Assembly (NCBI RefSeq): GCF_003315205.1
Contig: NZ_QNRR01000001.1
Location: forward strand, 868,001 to 932,000
Direction of reading: 5' to 3'
DNA from: Roseimicrobium gellanilyticum
GTDB lineage: Bacteria > Verrucomicrobiota > Verrucomicrobiia > Verrucomicrobiales > Verrucomicrobiaceae
DNA length: 64,000 nt
Of the stretch, positions 54,998 through 64,000 are shown piece after piece; positions within the stretch are counted from its first letter, which is position 1, and every line of letters starts with the position of its first letter. Both the position numbers and the translations under genes were made by a program. The notes beneath the pieces are model-generated. The model saw only the letters and a program-made list of their open reading frames with translations, was not told the origin of the DNA and did no database searches.

Positions 54998-55798
54998 ATG
55001 ATTGGCCACCTCAAGCTCGTCTGTTCTCGCCGTGAGGACGGTGTCAGCTATCTGCGGGAGCAGTCGTTCCGCGCGCCTATGCACCTGAGCAAGCCTCACT
55101 TCGATGAAGGCGCGCTGGTGGTGAACCTGGTGAATCCGACAGCGGGCATCTTCGATGATGATGACATCGCGCTGGAGGCGACGGTGGAGGAGGATGCGAG
55201 ACTCGTGCTCACCACACCGGCATCGAGCCGGGTGTTTCGCTCCCGCAAAGGCGATGTGGCGCATGTGACGCAGACGCTGCGCGTGGCAGCGGGCGGTATG
55301 CTGGAGTATTTCCCGGAGCCCTTCATCCCGCATGCGGGAGCACGGTATCACCAGAAGAATGATATCCATTTGGCCGCAGGTGCGTCGTTGTTGTTCTTCG
55401 AGTGGCTCGCGCCGGGACGGGTGACCAGTGGTGAGGTCTTTGAGTTTGATGAACTGCAGTGGGATACGGATGTTTGGTCCGGCGGCGTGCTGGCAGCGCG
55501 TGAGCGGTATACCTTGAGCAGGGTGGGGGATTCGCTGAATTCGTTGCGAATCGTGTCCGAGACGGCGCACTATCTCGGGTGCTTCGTGTTTGGATTGGCG
55601 ACGTTTCCTCAGGCCGAAGTGGAGGCGCTTACGAGTGAGGATGTGTACATCGGTTGTGGACCGCTCGCCGTGGGAGGTGGGTGGACCATCAAGGCTGTGT
55701 GCCGTGATGCCGTGGCAGCGCGAAGGACGATGAAGAGTCTGCGCGAGATGCTGTATGCCGCGATGGAAAAGCCGGCTCCGACGTTGGGGAGGTATTGA
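54998..55798 (+). CDS. ureD: urease accessory protein UreD (UreH)
   Basis: A 266-residue beta-rich scaffold. Typical lines are KPHFDEGALVVNLVNPTAGI, RLVLTTPASSRVFRSRKG and LEYFPEPFIPHAGARYHQKN. It lies last in the cluster; in many bacteria ureD precedes ureA. It starts 13 bp after ureG. Confidence 0.93.
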   Translation: MIGHLKLVCSRREDGVSYLREQSFRAPMHLSKPHFDEGALVVNLVNPTAGIFDDDDIALEATVEEDARLVLTTPASSRVFRSRKGDVAHVTQTLRVAAGGMLEYFPEPFIPHAGARYHQKNDIHLAAGASLLFFEWLAPGRVTSGEVFEFDELQWDTDVWSGGVLAARERYTLSRVGDSLNSLRIVSETAHYLGCFVFGLATFPQAEVEALTSEDVYIGCGPLAVGGGWTIKAVCRDAVAARRTMKSLREMLYAAMEKPAPTLGRY

Positions 55799-56299
55799 GG
55801 AAGGCAACCAAGCAGGTGAGGGAAGGCAGGCGTGTGCCTCTGGTCCATGACGGGGCTCACCTATTGACTGGTAGGGGGCTGCTGCGTCGGCCTCCTAATT
55901 TTGTGGGCGGAGCCGTGCGGAGCTACAGGGCGAAACAATCTGTAGTGTGGGGAGTCTCCCGACGACACTTTCCAGAGCTATCGCATGCCGAGGGGACGGC
56001 TCCTGTCCACAAAGCAGAAGCAACTGGCGGTAGATGGCATTGCTGCGGGGTGAAAGAAAATGGCGTGTCAGGGGTTGGGGAACGAGGCGTTCCCCTTCCT
56101 TGGGCATGGTGCGAAGCCATGGGGGCAGAGTTATCGCGTGGACGGAGGTTGCGGCACGCTAGTTCCACACCGCCTCCGCCCGCCTAGTTAGGAAGCCGAC
56201 GCAGCAGTTCCCTACCGGTGTATCGGCACGCGAAGCCATAGACTAGAGGAATGCTGAAAGGGTGGTTTGCGGACACCGCTAGAAAATCATGTGTTCTCA
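55799..56299. other. 501-bp non-coding region between the urease and carboxylase modules
   Basis: No convincing gene is seen. The region consists mainly of the inverted-repeat element at 55867-56219. The flanks (55799-55866 and 56220-56299) show nothing recognisable. Confidence 0.7.
55867..56219. repeat. inverted-repeat-bounded element, MITE-like
   Basis: The ends 55867-55898 and 56188-56219 are inverted repeats matching at 28 of 32 positions; the pairing continues inward through GGGCGGAG. Inside are stable hairpins: CTACAG/CTGTAG (55923-55945) and GGGGAACG-AGG-CGTTCCCC (56077-56095). No transposase and no obvious target-site duplication. An open frame crosses it but looks non-coding. The element lies exactly between two operons. 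Confidence 0.7.
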
Positions 56300-58123
56300 C
56301 TAACTGCTCCGACCCTTCATCCAGTCCCGCCAGCCACCGAACGAAGTGATTTCTTCTTCGGGGTGCAACGCGATGGACTCGCAGAGGAAGCCGAAAACTT
56401 TGGTGCCGTCTTCGAGCTGTACTTTGCCGAAGCCCAATGGCGGTGGCACTGCGTTCACAAACGAGCCGACGGTGTCCTCGGGCAATTCCCAAACTTCGAG
56501 AGCGATGGCGGTGCCGCCTTCCGTCACCCGGACGAGGCCGGGGCGGTCGGGGATGCTGCCCGCGCCGGGTACGCGATAGAGACGATAGTCCGGGGTAGTG
56601 CTGCCGGTGCGCACCAGGCGCCCACCGCGTGAGGTGAGCTGGTGATTGAGCGGCAGGCCTTCCATGTGCGCGCCGCATACCGCAATCTTCATCCAAGGCT
56701 TTGCGGCCGGCTCCGTGGGTGAAGGGGCTGGGGGAAGAGTGCTGCTGCTCACGGCAAGCTTGCCCACGGGAAGGTCGCTCTTCGCATGCATCGCGGCTGC
56801 GAGCACGGCCAGTCGCTTGTCTTCAAAAGCTGGCGAGAAAAGCGTGATGCCCCACGGCAGTCCATTGCCCAGGAACCCCGCGGGCACTGCCCAAGCGCAG
56901 AGGTCCAGCAGGTTCATGTAGTTCGTGTACTTGCCGAGGTTGGAGTTGAGCTTGATGGGCTCGGCCAGCACTTCGGAGACCTTGTAGATGGTGCCAGCCG
57001 TCGGCGTGATAATCGCGTCCACTTCGGACCACACAGCTTCTGAGGCGCGCTTGAGTTCCGCGAGATGGTACTGTGAGGTGAACGCCGCCACGGCATTCGG
57101 TTTGGCACCACCTTCGATGATTTGCAGCGTGGTGGGATAAAGCGCTTCCGGCGTCTTCTCGATCAAGTCGGGAATCACCGAGTAGCGTTCCGCAACCCAA
57201 GGGCCTTCATAGAGCAGGCGCGCGGCATCGAGGAAGGGTTGCAAGTCGATTTCGCGAATGCGCCAGCCCAAAGACTCTGCGCGGGCGATGGAGGCCTCAT
57301 ACAGTTTCTGCGCATCGGCATCACCAAAGAAGTCACGCTGCTCGGGCTTCGGCACACCGATGACAATGGATGCCGGATCCCATGGCCTTTGCGAGGCCAC
57401 ATAGGGACGCGCATAAGCATCAGCACGATCAAACTCGGAAACCACATCGGCGACTGTCGAAGCATCCGCCACGGAGAGTGCGAAGACAGAGATGCAATCC
57501 AGCGTTCGGCATGCAGGCACGAGACCCGAGGAACTCAGCAGGCCACGGGTGGGTTTCCATCCCACAAGGTTGTTAAACGAAGCTGGCACGCGCCCCGAAC
57601 CTGCCGTGTCCGTGCCGAGGCTGAAGCTCGCCATGCCCAGCGCCACAGCTACCGCAGAGCCGGAGCTGGAGCCACCAGGGATATATTCCGCATTGAATGC
57701 ATTCTGAGGCACGCCATACGGCGAGCGCACGCCGACGAGGCCCGTGGCAAACTGGTCGAGGTTTGTCTTGCCCAGAGGGATGGCTCCCGCAGCAATCAGC
57801 TTCTCCACCACGAAGGCAGATTTCTTCGGCTGGTAGCTATACGTAGGACAAGCGGAAGTGGTGGGCAGGGCATCCCAGTCGATGTTGTCCTTGATGGCAA
57901 AGGGAATGCCATAGAGAGGCAGCGACGCAGGGTCTTGCTTCTCCAGCGCAGTGAGGAGTTCATCCACCACGCTCCAGTCTGGACGGGAGATCCAGATGGC
58001 GGGGTCCGCCTTCTGCGCGAGGTCAAACGCAGCGCGTACGACCTCGCGAGGCGTGGTCTTTCCTGAGCGGTAGTCGGCGAGGAGGGTGGTGAGGGAAAGG
58101 TCCGGAATCGGGGAGGAAGTCAT
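56300..58123 (-). CDS. atzF: allophanate hydrolase
   Basis: A 607-residue amidase-signature enzyme splitting allophanate into ammonia and CO2. The catalytic triad is visible: Lys78 in FAIKDN, the cis-Ser within GGSSSGS (150-156) and the nucleophile Ser176 in DTAGSGR. The C-terminal domain (about residues 480-607; [19 protein letters not shown]) is the AtzF-specific part. The start ATG overlaps the carboxylase stop by 4 bp. It completes the urea/guanidine carboxylase route. Confidence 0.96.
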   Translation of the reverse strand: MTSSPIPDLSLTTLLADYRSGKTTPREVVRAAFDLAQKADPAIWISRPDWSVVDELLTALEKQDPASLPLYGIPFAIKDNIDWDALPTTSACPTYSYQPKKSAFVVEKLIAAGAIPLGKTNLDQFATGLVGVRSPYGVPQNAFNAEYIPGGSSSGSAVAVALGMASFSLGTDTAGSGRVPASFNNLVGWKPTRGLLSSSGLVPACRTLDCISVFALSVADASTVADVVSEFDRADAYARPYVASQRPWDPASIVIGVPKPEQRDFFGDADAQKLYEASIARAESLGWRIREIDLQPFLDAARLLYEGPWVAERYSVIPDLIEKTPEALYPTTLQIIEGGAKPNAVAAFTSQYHLAELKRASEAVWSEVDAIITPTAGTIYKVSEVLAEPIKLNSNLGKYTNYMNLLDLCAWAVPAGFLGNGLPWGITLFSPAFEDKRLAVLAAAMHAKSDLPVGKLAVSSSTLPPAPSPTEPAAKPWMKIAVCGAHMEGLPLNHQLTSRGGRLVRTGSTTPDYRLYRVPGAGSIPDRPGLVRVTEGGTAIALEVWELPEDTVGSFVNAVPPPLGFGKVQLEDGTKVFGFLCESIALHPEEEITSFGGWRDWMKGRSS

Positions 58124-61100
58124 GGAGCAATGGCGAGAAGAGTTTGGCCAGGGGAGACCGACTGGCTCTCTCGTACCAGCACGGAGGATACCAATCCCGC
58201 CACCGGTGTGTGGACGTGGATCTCCATTTTCATCGCTTCCACCAGGGCCACGGTCTGGCCGCTCTCCACGCGGTCGCCCTCGGCCACGAGGAGCTTCCAC
58301 AGGCTGCCATTTACCGGGCTCTGGATGGCCTCATGACCATCTTCGAGCACGAAGTCTGCCGTTTCTTCTATCGGTCCTGTCTCGGAAGCGCTGGCGACAT
58401 TCAAGCCGGCCGCAGCCCAGCGTTGGCGCTCTTCATCGAAGGCCCGTTGCTGCTTCTCCTTGAATTCACGAATGCTGACATCTTCACGGCGCAGGAACTC
58501 ATGATAGTCCGAGAGCTTGAAGGTGGTCTCCTCAATGCGTGGCGTGTAGCGCCCTTGCGGGAAATCCCGGCGAAGCTGCTGCAACTCGTCCGCGCTCACG
58601 AGATAGAAACGCACCTGGTCAAAGAAGCGAAGCAACCATGGCTTGCCTTTCTCAAAGGACTGGGTGACGCGGAAGCGATTCCACATCTGGATGGTGCGCC
58701 CAACGAACTGATAGCCACCGGGACCTTCCATGCCATAGATGCATAGATAAGCGCCGCCGATACCCACGGCATTCTCCGGGGTCCAGGTGCGGGCGGGATT
58801 GTACTTCGTGGTCACCAGACGATGGCGTGGATCCAACGGCGTTGCTACGGGCGCACCCAGGTACACATCACCCAGGCCCATCACGAGGTAGCTGGCACCG
58901 AGCACGATGCGCTGCACTTCATCGAGGGACTCCAGACCATTGATGCGGCGGATGAATTCGATGTTGCTCGGGCACCACGGAGCATCTGGCCGTACGGACT
59001 GCGTGTACTTCTGAATAGCCTCGCGCGTGGCAGGGTCGTCCCATGAGAGGGGCAGGTGGACGATGCGTGAGGGCACCTCCATCTGGTCCATGCTGGGAAG
59101 ATTTTGCCGCACTTCTTCCACAAGATCGATCACGGCGTTGAGCGTGAGATCCTGGTTGTCGAAATGGATCTGCAGCGAGCGAATGCCCGGCGTGAGATCG
59201 AGAATGTCTGGATGGTCCCTGCGCACGAGCGCCAGATAGATGGCGTGCGCCCAGAAGCGAAGCTGGATGTCGAGCACCAGAGGACCAAACTCCACCAGCA
59301 GGTAGCAGTCACCCGAAGGGCGATACACAATCTCCGGCCGATCGCCTTCCGCAGTTATTGTGCGCAGCACAGCGGTGGTGTGGGGGATTTCCTCAGGCTC
59401 CGTGCGACCGGGCTCCACGGGGGATTCCAGCTTCAACGTCGCGATGAGGGTCTCCTGCTGCTCCTGAAGCAAGCGGGCCTCCTCTTCGGCCAGCTTGCAG
59501 AAGCAGACCTTGTCACCGGGTTTCAACTGACCCAGTTTCCAGAGCTCCGCCTGCACAATCACTGCAGGGCAGACGAAGCCGCCAAGACTGGGACCATCGG
59601 GACCAAGAAGAATCGGCATGTCTCCCGTGAAGTCGACCGAGCCCACTCCATACGCATTGTCGTGGATGTTCGAGGGATGCAGGCCCGCTTCGCCACCATC
59701 GGGACGTGCCCACTTGGGTTTCGGGCCAATGAGACGCACACCGGTACGGGCGGAGTTGTAGTGCACTTCCCACTCCGTCGTGAAGAACACTTCCATGTCC
59801 TCCGGCACGAAAAACTCCGGCGCACCATGGGGACCGTAGAGAACCCCGAGATGCCAGAGACGTTCACCTCCGCTGGTGGGGGTATGACGTGAGGCAAGTG
59901 AGAAGAGGTTCGCCAGTGCCTTTGCACGGTTGGAAAGTGCCTCTTCATCCGCGAGAGCTTCTGTCGCCTGGTTGATGCTGCCGAGGGCGAGCACATCGCC
60001 CAGACGCAAAGCACGACCAGCATGCCCGCCGACATTCCCAAGGGTAAAGGTGGATCTGCTGCCGAGATAGAGAGGCACATCAAAACCACCCTGCACGGCG
60101 AGATAAGCACGGCATCCCGCGCCCTTGGCAGCGCCAATCTTGAGCGTCTGACCGGCCTTGATGTCGATGGGCCTCCATGACTCCACCGCAACGCCATCCA
60201 CTTCCACGGGCATGGCAGCCCCGGTAAGGGCGACGCGGGAGTCCGTGTTGAACTTCAGGGTGGGACCGCTCACGGTGATTTCCAGCCCGGCCTTCTCTTC
60301 GTTGTTGCCGACAAGGCGGTTGGCCATGCGAAGCGACAACGGGTCCATGGCTCCTGATGGAGGCACACCGACTTCCCAGTAGCCGAGACGTCCGGGATAG
60401 TCCTGCACCGTCGTCATGGTGCCAGCAGCAAGGACATCCACCGTGCGTGGGCGATAGTCAAAGCCGCCCAAGGCACGCGTGGTCATGCGACCCTCCTTGA
60501 AGAGTTCGCTTTCCGCAATCTGCTTCAGGTAAGCGAGGTTCGTTTCAATGCCTGCGAGACGTGAAGCCTCCAGCGCGGCGATGAGACGGGCGCGAGCGTC
60601 CTCGCGATTCTCCCCGTGAACGATGATTTTCACGAGCAGTGGGTCGTAGAAAGGCGTCACCTCAGTTCCGGCGCTCACCCATCCATCGCAACGCACGTAT
60701 TCCTCCGGCAGGCTCACGTGCGTGAGCACGCCGCAGGAGGGTTGGAAGTCCTTGTTGGGATCCTCCGCATACACGCGGGCCTGCATCGCACAGCCGTAGC
60801 GTGCGATGTAGATGTCCTCGATCTTCATGTCATCACCGGCAGCGATGCGGATCATCCACTCCACGAGGTCGAAACCGGTGACTTCCTCCGTGACGGTGTG
60901 CTCCACCTGCAGACGCGTGTTCACCTCCAGGAAAAAGAACTTCCCGGTATCCGCATCGTACACAAATTCCACGGTGCCGGCGGAGCGGTAGTTCACGGAC
61001 TTCGCGAGGCGTACGGCGGCATCCCAGAGATTGCGGCGTTTCTCGTCGTCGAGTCCTGGTGCGGGCGTTTCCTCGATGACCTTCTGATTGCGGCGTTGCG

Positions 61101-61788
61101 TGGAGCAGTCGCGCTCACCGAGGGCGATGACGCCGCCGAAGCCGTCGCCAAAGATTTGCACCTCGATGTGGCGCGCATTGACCACGAACTTCTCGATGAA
61201 CACGCCACCATCACCGAAGCTCGCGGTGCCCTGGCGTACCACGGATTCGAAGGCGTTCCGCAGAGACTCAGCATCATCGCAACGACGCATGCCGATGCCG
61301 CCGCCGCCAGCGGTGCTCTTGAGCATGACTGGGTAGCCGATGAGTTCCGCCTCATCGATGGCTTCTGCGGCATTGCTCAGCAGCCCTGTGCCGGGTACCA
61401 GAGGTACCTTGCACGCGATGGCATGCTCACGCGCCGTATGTTTCAGGCCAAAGGCACGCATCTGTGCAGGCGTGGGGCCGATGAAGGCCACACCCGACTT
61501 TTCGCAAGCCTCAGCGAAGCCCGCGTTCTCACTGAGCAGACCATAGCCGGGGTGCACGGCCTGCGCACCGCTCTCGGCGATGACCTCCAGCAGTCTTTCT
61601 TGATTGAGGTAACTCGCGGCCACCTGAGCCGGGCCCAGAAGGTAGGCTTCATCCGCCATGGCCACATGCGGAGCATCGCGGTCCGCTTCGGAATACACAG
61701 CGACCGACTTCACGCCCAGCTTCTTGAGCGTGCGAATCACACGGCAGGCGATTTCGCCACGATTGGCGATCAAAACCTTGCTAAACAT
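58120..61788 (-). CDS. uca: biotin-dependent urea (or guanidine) carboxylase
   Basis: A 1222-residue multidomain enzyme. The N-terminal half-kilobase of residues is a biotin carboxylase ([49 protein letters not shown]). The middle is two KipA/KipI-like carboxyltransferase parts ([20 protein letters not shown], then [17 protein letters not shown] and [20 protein letters not shown]). The C-terminus is a biotin carrier with EAMKMEI and the biotinyl Lys at about 1187. The reaction gives allophanate from urea or carboxyguanidine from guanidine. The two UAAP genes beside it favour guanidine. Start MFSKVLI. Confidence 0.95.
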   Translation of the reverse strand: MFSKVLIANRGEIACRVIRTLKKLGVKSVAVYSEADRDAPHVAMADEAYLLGPAQVAASYLNQERLLEVIAESGAQAVHPGYGLLSENAGFAEACEKSGVAFIGPTPAQMRAFGLKHTAREHAIACKVPLVPGTGLLSNAAEAIDEAELIGYPVMLKSTAGGGGIGMRRCDDAESLRNAFESVVRQGTASFGDGGVFIEKFVVNARHIEVQIFGDGFGGVIALGERDCSTQRRNQKVIEETPAPGLDDEKRRNLWDAAVRLAKSVNYRSAGTVEFVYDADTGKFFFLEVNTRLQVEHTVTEEVTGFDLVEWMIRIAAGDDMKIEDIYIARYGCAMQARVYAEDPNKDFQPSCGVLTHVSLPEEYVRCDGWVSAGTEVTPFYDPLLVKIIVHGENREDARARLIAALEASRLAGIETNLAYLKQIAESELFKEGRMTTRALGGFDYRPRTVDVLAAGTMTTVQDYPGRLGYWEVGVPPSGAMDPLSLRMANRLVGNNEEKAGLEITVSGPTLKFNTDSRVALTGAAMPVEVDGVAVESWRPIDIKAGQTLKIGAAKGAGCRAYLAVQGGFDVPLYLGSRSTFTLGNVGGHAGRALRLGDVLALGSINQATEALADEEALSNRAKALANLFSLASRHTPTSGGERLWHLGVLYGPHGAPEFFVPEDMEVFFTTEWEVHYNSARTGVRLIGPKPKWARPDGGEAGLHPSNIHDNAYGVGSVDFTGDMPILLGPDGPSLGGFVCPAVIVQAELWKLGQLKPGDKVCFCKLAEEEARLLQEQQETLIATLKLESPVEPGRTEPEEIPHTTAVLRTITAEGDRPEIVYRPSGDCYLLVEFGPLVLDIQLRFWAHAIYLALVRRDHPDILDLTPGIRSLQIHFDNQDLTLNAVIDLVEEVRQNLPSMDQMEVPSRIVHLPLSWDDPATREAIQKYTQSVRPDAPWCPSNIEFIRRINGLESLDEVQRIVLGASYLVMGLGDVYLGAPVATPLDPRHRLVTTKYNPARTWTPENAVGIGGAYLCIYGMEGPGGYQFVGRTIQMWNRFRVTQSFEKGKPWLLRFFDQVRFYLVSADELQQLRRDFPQGRYTPRIEETTFKLSDYHEFLRREDVSIREFKEKQQRAFDEERQRWAAAGLNVASASETGPIEETADFVLEDGHEAIQSPVNGSLWKLLVAEGDRVESGQTVALVEAMKMEIHVHTPVAGLVSSVLVRESQSVSPGQTLLAIAP

Positions 61789-61791
61789 AAC

Positions 61792-62445
61792 TCAGTCCCA
61801 GATGAGAACCCTCACCGGCGTCGGGTTGTACGCGTTGCAGGGATTGTTGAGCTGCGGGCAGTTTGAGATGAGACACATCACGTCCATCTCGGCACGCAGT
61901 TCCACGTAGCGATTCGGTCCTGAAATACCGTCGGCAAAGGAAAGTCCGCCGTCGGGGGTCACGGGTACATTCATGAAGAAGTTGATGTTGCAGGTGATGT
62001 CGCGCTTGTTCATGCCGTGGCCCCACTGCTGCACGCCACAGATGAAGCTGTCGCGGCAGGCGTGCATGGGTTCGACATCGAAGGAGTAGCGCATGGTGTT
62101 GCTTTCCCTGGAGCAGGCGCCACCGAGGGTGTCATGCCTCCCGCAGGTATCGGCGACGATGGTCAGCAGGGCATGGCTGCGTGTCGAGTACAGAGTCGTG
62201 CCGGTGGATAAATAAAGATTGTGCCCGCGGCGGATGGTATCGCTGGCGCTGTAGCGATCCAGCGGCTCGTGAAGGTTGTAGAAGAGCGTGTCCGCCGCCT
62301 GATTTCCTTCCACATCAACGATGCGCAGGACCTGGCCTTTCTTCACGGGATGCAGCCAGTGGTCGCCAGCCAGCACGGTATGGTCGTAGGCCGCGCAGGA
62401 AGGGTCGAGAGGGGACTCTTTGAGCAATGAAGTGGAGGCTGCCAT
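61792..62445 (-). CDS. DUF1989 protein, urea carboxylase-associated UAAP2 (carboxyguanidine deiminase family)
   Basis: A 217-residue DUF1989 protein. Typical line: [59 protein letters not shown] and [20 protein letters not shown]. Related proteins UAAP1/UAAP2 form the heteromeric carboxyguanidine deiminase in other bacteria. It starts 3 bp from the carboxylase start region and is transcribed with it. Confidence 0.88.
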   Translation of the reverse strand: MAASTSLLKESPLDPSCAAYDHTVLAGDHWLHPVKKGQVLRIVDVEGNQAADTLFYNLHEPLDRYSASDTIRRGHNLYLSTGTTLYSTRSHALLTIVADTCGRHDTLGGACSRESNTMRYSFDVEPMHACRDSFICGVQQWGHGMNKRDITCNINFFMNVPVTPDGGLSFADGISGPNRYVELRAEMDVMCLISNCPQLNNPCNAYNPTPVRVLIWD

Positions 62446-62450
62446 GGTGC

Positions 62451-63167
62451 TTAGCGGGAGAGCAGGTAGTAGTCGAGGGTGTTGCGGTAGGCGCGCGCAT
62501 TCTCCGGGCGTACCGTCATGGTGGCGTCTTCCATCGTGGGAGTCGCATTGGGGAAGACGCTGAGTTTCACCGGGCGTGGGTCATAGGGCGTGGAGGGGTG
62601 CAGCGGATGCTGGCACGTATTCAGCACCACGAGTGTGTCCATTTCGAAACGCAGATCCACGTGGTCGCCCGCCTTCGAGTGGCCTTCCATGTAGGAGAGA
62701 TTGCCATCCACATCCGCCACCACCTTGCTGAAGAAGTTGATGTTCGGCACGAGGTCACGCTCACCGAGCCCCCACTTGGCGAGCTCAATCAAAAAGCACT
62801 CGCGTCCGTTCCGGTAGAATTCGTTCCGCGCTTCCTGGAAGTTGTGCACGCCGTAGCGTTCCTCCACGAGTTCCGCATCGCTGGTGCCACACACGGTATC
62901 ATGCCAGCCACACGTGTCTCCCGTGATGGAGGCAAAGAGGCGACCCATGTCCGAGTGTATGCCATAAGGCGCGCGAAGGTAGAAGATGTGCTGGCCCTTC
63001 AGCGTGTCCGGCATGTTGTAGCGCTCGTGGCGCTCGGGCGCGTGGTAGAGCAGCATGCCCACATTGGCGCCACCGGTGAGGTCGGTGAGGCGCAGCGTCT
63101 TGCCACGGGAGATGACCCGGGACCACATGCCCGCGCCGGTGAGTTCGATTTCGTAGATGGGTTCCAT
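62451..63167 (-). CDS. DUF1989 protein, urea carboxylase-associated UAAP1 (carboxyguanidine deiminase family)
   Basis: A 238-residue DUF1989 protein. Blocks: [56 protein letters not shown] and [20 protein letters not shown]. Together with UAAP2, 5 bp downstream, it forms a deiminase pair by family knowledge. The Cys and His positions (DTCGWHD, NTCQHPL) are conserved in both genes. Confidence 0.88.
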   Translation of the reverse strand: MEPIYEIELTGAGMWSRVISRGKTLRLTDLTGGANVGMLLYHAPERHERYNMPDTLKGQHIFYLRAPYGIHSDMGRLFASITGDTCGWHDTVCGTSDAELVEERYGVHNFQEARNEFYRNGRECFLIELAKWGLGERDLVPNINFFSKVVADVDGNLSYMEGHSKAGDHVDLRFEMDTLVVLNTCQHPLHPSTPYDPRPVKLSVFPNATPTMEDATMTVRPENARAYRNTLDYYLLSR

Positions 63168-63190
63168 TGAGCGATTGATGATGTCCGGGC

Positions 63191-63664
63191 TCAGGCAGCT
63201 TCGGATTCCACTTCGGGAGATTGAATGGGCGGGAGGATGGTGCGCGAGAGATTGAAGCGACCGCTAAGCACGCCCTTGCAAGCCAGCAGCTCGCTGGCAA
63301 TACGGCGCAAGGTCTTTGCCCTTCCTTGCACCAGGAGCACCTCCATGGTGTGACTGTTCTCCAGCAGCACCTGCAGTGAGCTGATGACCTCTGTGATGTG
63401 CGTGTACTGGATTTCGGAGAGCTGCTGCTTCAGCCCGGGCTTCTTGTGGTCGTAGAGCAGCGTGATGGTGCCGGCCATGAGATGGTCTCCCTTCAGGCTG
63501 TAGTAGTCTGAGATCTGCTGTTGCATCATCTCCGAGATGGCCTGGGAACGGTTCGTGAAGCCACGCTCGTCCATCATCTCCTCGAACTGCTTGTACAGAG
63601 GGACAGGCAGGGAAATGGAGATGCGCTGTACAGGCTCGGGACGAGAGGGGGAGGTTTCCGGCAT
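63191..63664 (-). CDS. NikR-fold regulator without the canonical nickel ligands
   Basis: A 157-residue protein with an RHH DNA-binding domain ([33 protein letters not shown]) and an ACT-like C-terminal domain ([39 protein letters not shown]). The alignment with NikR is clear. However, the four nickel ligands of E. coli NikR (His76, His87, His89, Cys95) appear as Tyr, Gln, Leu and Thr. It is the first gene of the carboxylase operon, so it probably senses a different ligand. A longer form is in frame but has no ribosome-binding site. Confidence 0.85.
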   Translation of the reverse strand: MPETSPSRPEPVQRISISLPVPLYKQFEEMMDERGFTNRSQAISEMMQQQISDYYSLKGDHLMAGTITLLYDHKKPGLKQQLSEIQYTHITEVISSLQVLLENSHTMEVLLVQGRAKTLRRIASELLACKGVLSGRFNLSRTILPPIQSPEVESEAA

Positions 63665-63677
63665 GCATGCCGCAGCA

Positions 63678-63693
63678 AGCAGCGGGAATGCCA
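63678..63693 (-). promoter_or_regulatory. weak sigma-54-like site on the - strand
   Basis: On the - strand the sequence TGGCATTCCCGCTGCT has the GG-N10-GC spacing of sigma-54 promoters. The -12 element lies only ~15 bp from the regulator's ATG, so the transcript would be almost leaderless. It may be chance. Confidence 0.35.
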
Positions 63694-63695
63694 CC

Positions 63696-63707
63696 GCGTC
63701 ATACGAA
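63696..63707 (+). repeat. direct repeat copy 1, GCGTCATACGAA
   Basis: The first of two identical 12-mers. The second starts exactly 70 bp later at 63766. Each contains TCATAC, the half-site of NikR operators. See copy 2. Confidence 0.7.
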
Positions 63708-63765
63708 ATTCGCCGCGAGTAATATTCATATGTGGACCGGGTGGGATGAATGTCTCCGTGCCGGC

Positions 63766-63777
63766 GCGTCATACGAA
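63766..63777 (+). repeat. direct repeat copy 2, GCGTCATACGAA
   Basis: Identical to the copy at 63696. The two 70-bp units that start with the repeats also share AATATT and a weaker tail, so the region looks like a decayed tandem duplication. They lie about -80 and -150 relative to the predicted sigma-54 start, a usual position for an upstream activating site. Confidence 0.7.
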
Positions 63778-63819
63778 GTGCCTCAAGAAATATTACGATC
63801 TTTGGGCCGAAGCTGGATT

Positions 63820-63836
63820 TTGGCATGCCCGGTGCT
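63820..63836 (+). promoter_or_regulatory. sigma-54-like promoter for the transporter gene
   Basis: TTGGCATGCCCGGTGCT matches TTGGCAC-N5-TTGCW with C to T and T to G at one position each; the GG-GC spacing of 10 bases is right. Predicted start near 63847, leader of ~30 nt with AAGGAGG at 63864-63870. Confidence 0.6.
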
Positions 63837-63876
63837 GACTTGGAGGGCCTTCACCACCGACCCAAGGAGGATACAC

Positions 63877-64000
63877 ATGCTGAAATTCATCTTGTCCAAG
63901 ACCAAGACCCTTGCCGTGGCCGCGCTTGCAGGCGTTGCCTTCTTTGCCCCCGCGTCGCAGCTCGCTGCCGCTCCATTGAAGATTGGCTACAGTGACTGGC
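63877..64000 (+). CDS. ABC transporter substrate-binding protein, N-terminal part (gene runs off window)
   Basis: Only the first 41 residues are visible. They form a signal peptide (TKTLAVAALAGVAFFAPASQ) and then PLKIGYSDW, the typical first strand of NitT/TauT-type binding proteins found in urea-carboxylase/guanidine regions. AAGGAGG lies 7 bp before the ATG. It probably binds guanidine or urea; the rest lies outside the window. Confidence 0.8.
   Translation, partial: MLKFILSKTKTLAVAALAGVAFFAPASQLAAAPLKIGYSDW

Noticed and set aside
55795-56187. A 130-residue open frame across the inverted-repeat element
   Set aside because: Its translation is Arg/Gly-rich and matches no fold; it spans hairpins and a repeat arm, and it has no ribosome-binding site.
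63665-63876. Guanidine-I (ykkC) riboswitch upstream of the transporter or carboxylase operon
   Set aside because: The conserved core strings of that riboswitch class were not found on either strand; the predicted leader (~30 nt) is too short for it.
63665-63876. Canonical NikR operator GTATGA-N16-TCATAC
   Set aside because: Only TCATAC half-sites (63699 and 63769) are present; no partner half lies at the right distance.

Overview
The window is high-GC, gene-dense chromosomal DNA. It most likely comes from a member of the Verrucomicrobia (Planctomycetes-Verrucomicrobia-Chlamydiae group). The reasons are the mix of a large vWA / amidotransferase-like membrane protein with a caspase-fold neighbour, a secreted sulfatase, malectin/LamG and SGNH proteins, a TMEM43-family protein, an ECF sigma factor, and many genes without a clear Shine-Dalgarno sequence. 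This is an inference from gene content. There is no rRNA or tRNA in the window to test it. No phage, plasmid, IS transposase or CRISPR array was seen.

Positions 1-32 kb are mostly housekeeping and cell-envelope genes. They comprise the end of a Gln/Gly-rich protein, a vWA membrane protein and a caspase-fold protein; a DsbD whose thioredoxin domain is duplicated; a two-cluster CDGSH Fe-S protein and PyrD; a malectin-propeller-LamG secreted protein; two tandem paralogous lipoproteins; a GNAT acetyltransferase; a metallophosphoesterase-SGNH fusion; a sulfatase; a HAD phosphatase divergent from a GntR/LacI-type regulator; a 3-hydroxyacyl-CoA dehydrogenase and an alpha/beta hydrolase; TMEM43 and MotA/ExbB-like membrane proteins; a NamZ-type muramidase; rsfS-cinA; an ASH/FN3 surface protein; a mannose-6-phosphate isomerase; an SNase-like lipoprotein; a DUF4142 protein; and a cardiolipin-synthase-like PLD protein whose end overlaps an EEP hydrolase gene.

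Positions 32-43 kb hold a small DUF883-like membrane protein, glgX, a CBS protein, UbiB/AarF, a cluster of three signalling genes (stand-alone REC, REC-HATPase, HisKA-like/HATPase), an ECF sigma factor, a secreted low-complexity protein and a D-lactate dehydrogenase.

Positions 43-64 kb form a nitrogen-acquisition island with two complete modules. Module 1, on the + strand, is an outer-membrane beta-barrel preceded by a very good sigma-54 promoter, then urtABCDE (urea ABC importer), a HupE/UreJ nickel permease, ureABC (urease) and ureEFGD (nickel insertion). Module 2, on the - strand, is a NikR-fold regulator, two DUF1989 proteins (UAAP1/UAAP2, the carboxyguanidine deiminase family), a biotin-dependent urea/guanidine carboxylase and allophanate hydrolase. 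Divergent from it is the start of an ABC-transporter substrate-binding protein, also with a sigma-54-like promoter. The UAAP pair suggests that module 2 degrades guanidine by the carboxylase route, while module 1 handles urea.

Between the two modules lies a ~350-bp non-coding element bounded by 32-bp imperfect inverted repeats. The regulator of module 2 has the NikR fold but appears to lack all four canonical nickel ligands. Its divergent promoter region carries two identical 12-bp direct repeats exactly 70 bp apart, each containing the half-site TCATAC. These are the most promising undescribed items in the window.
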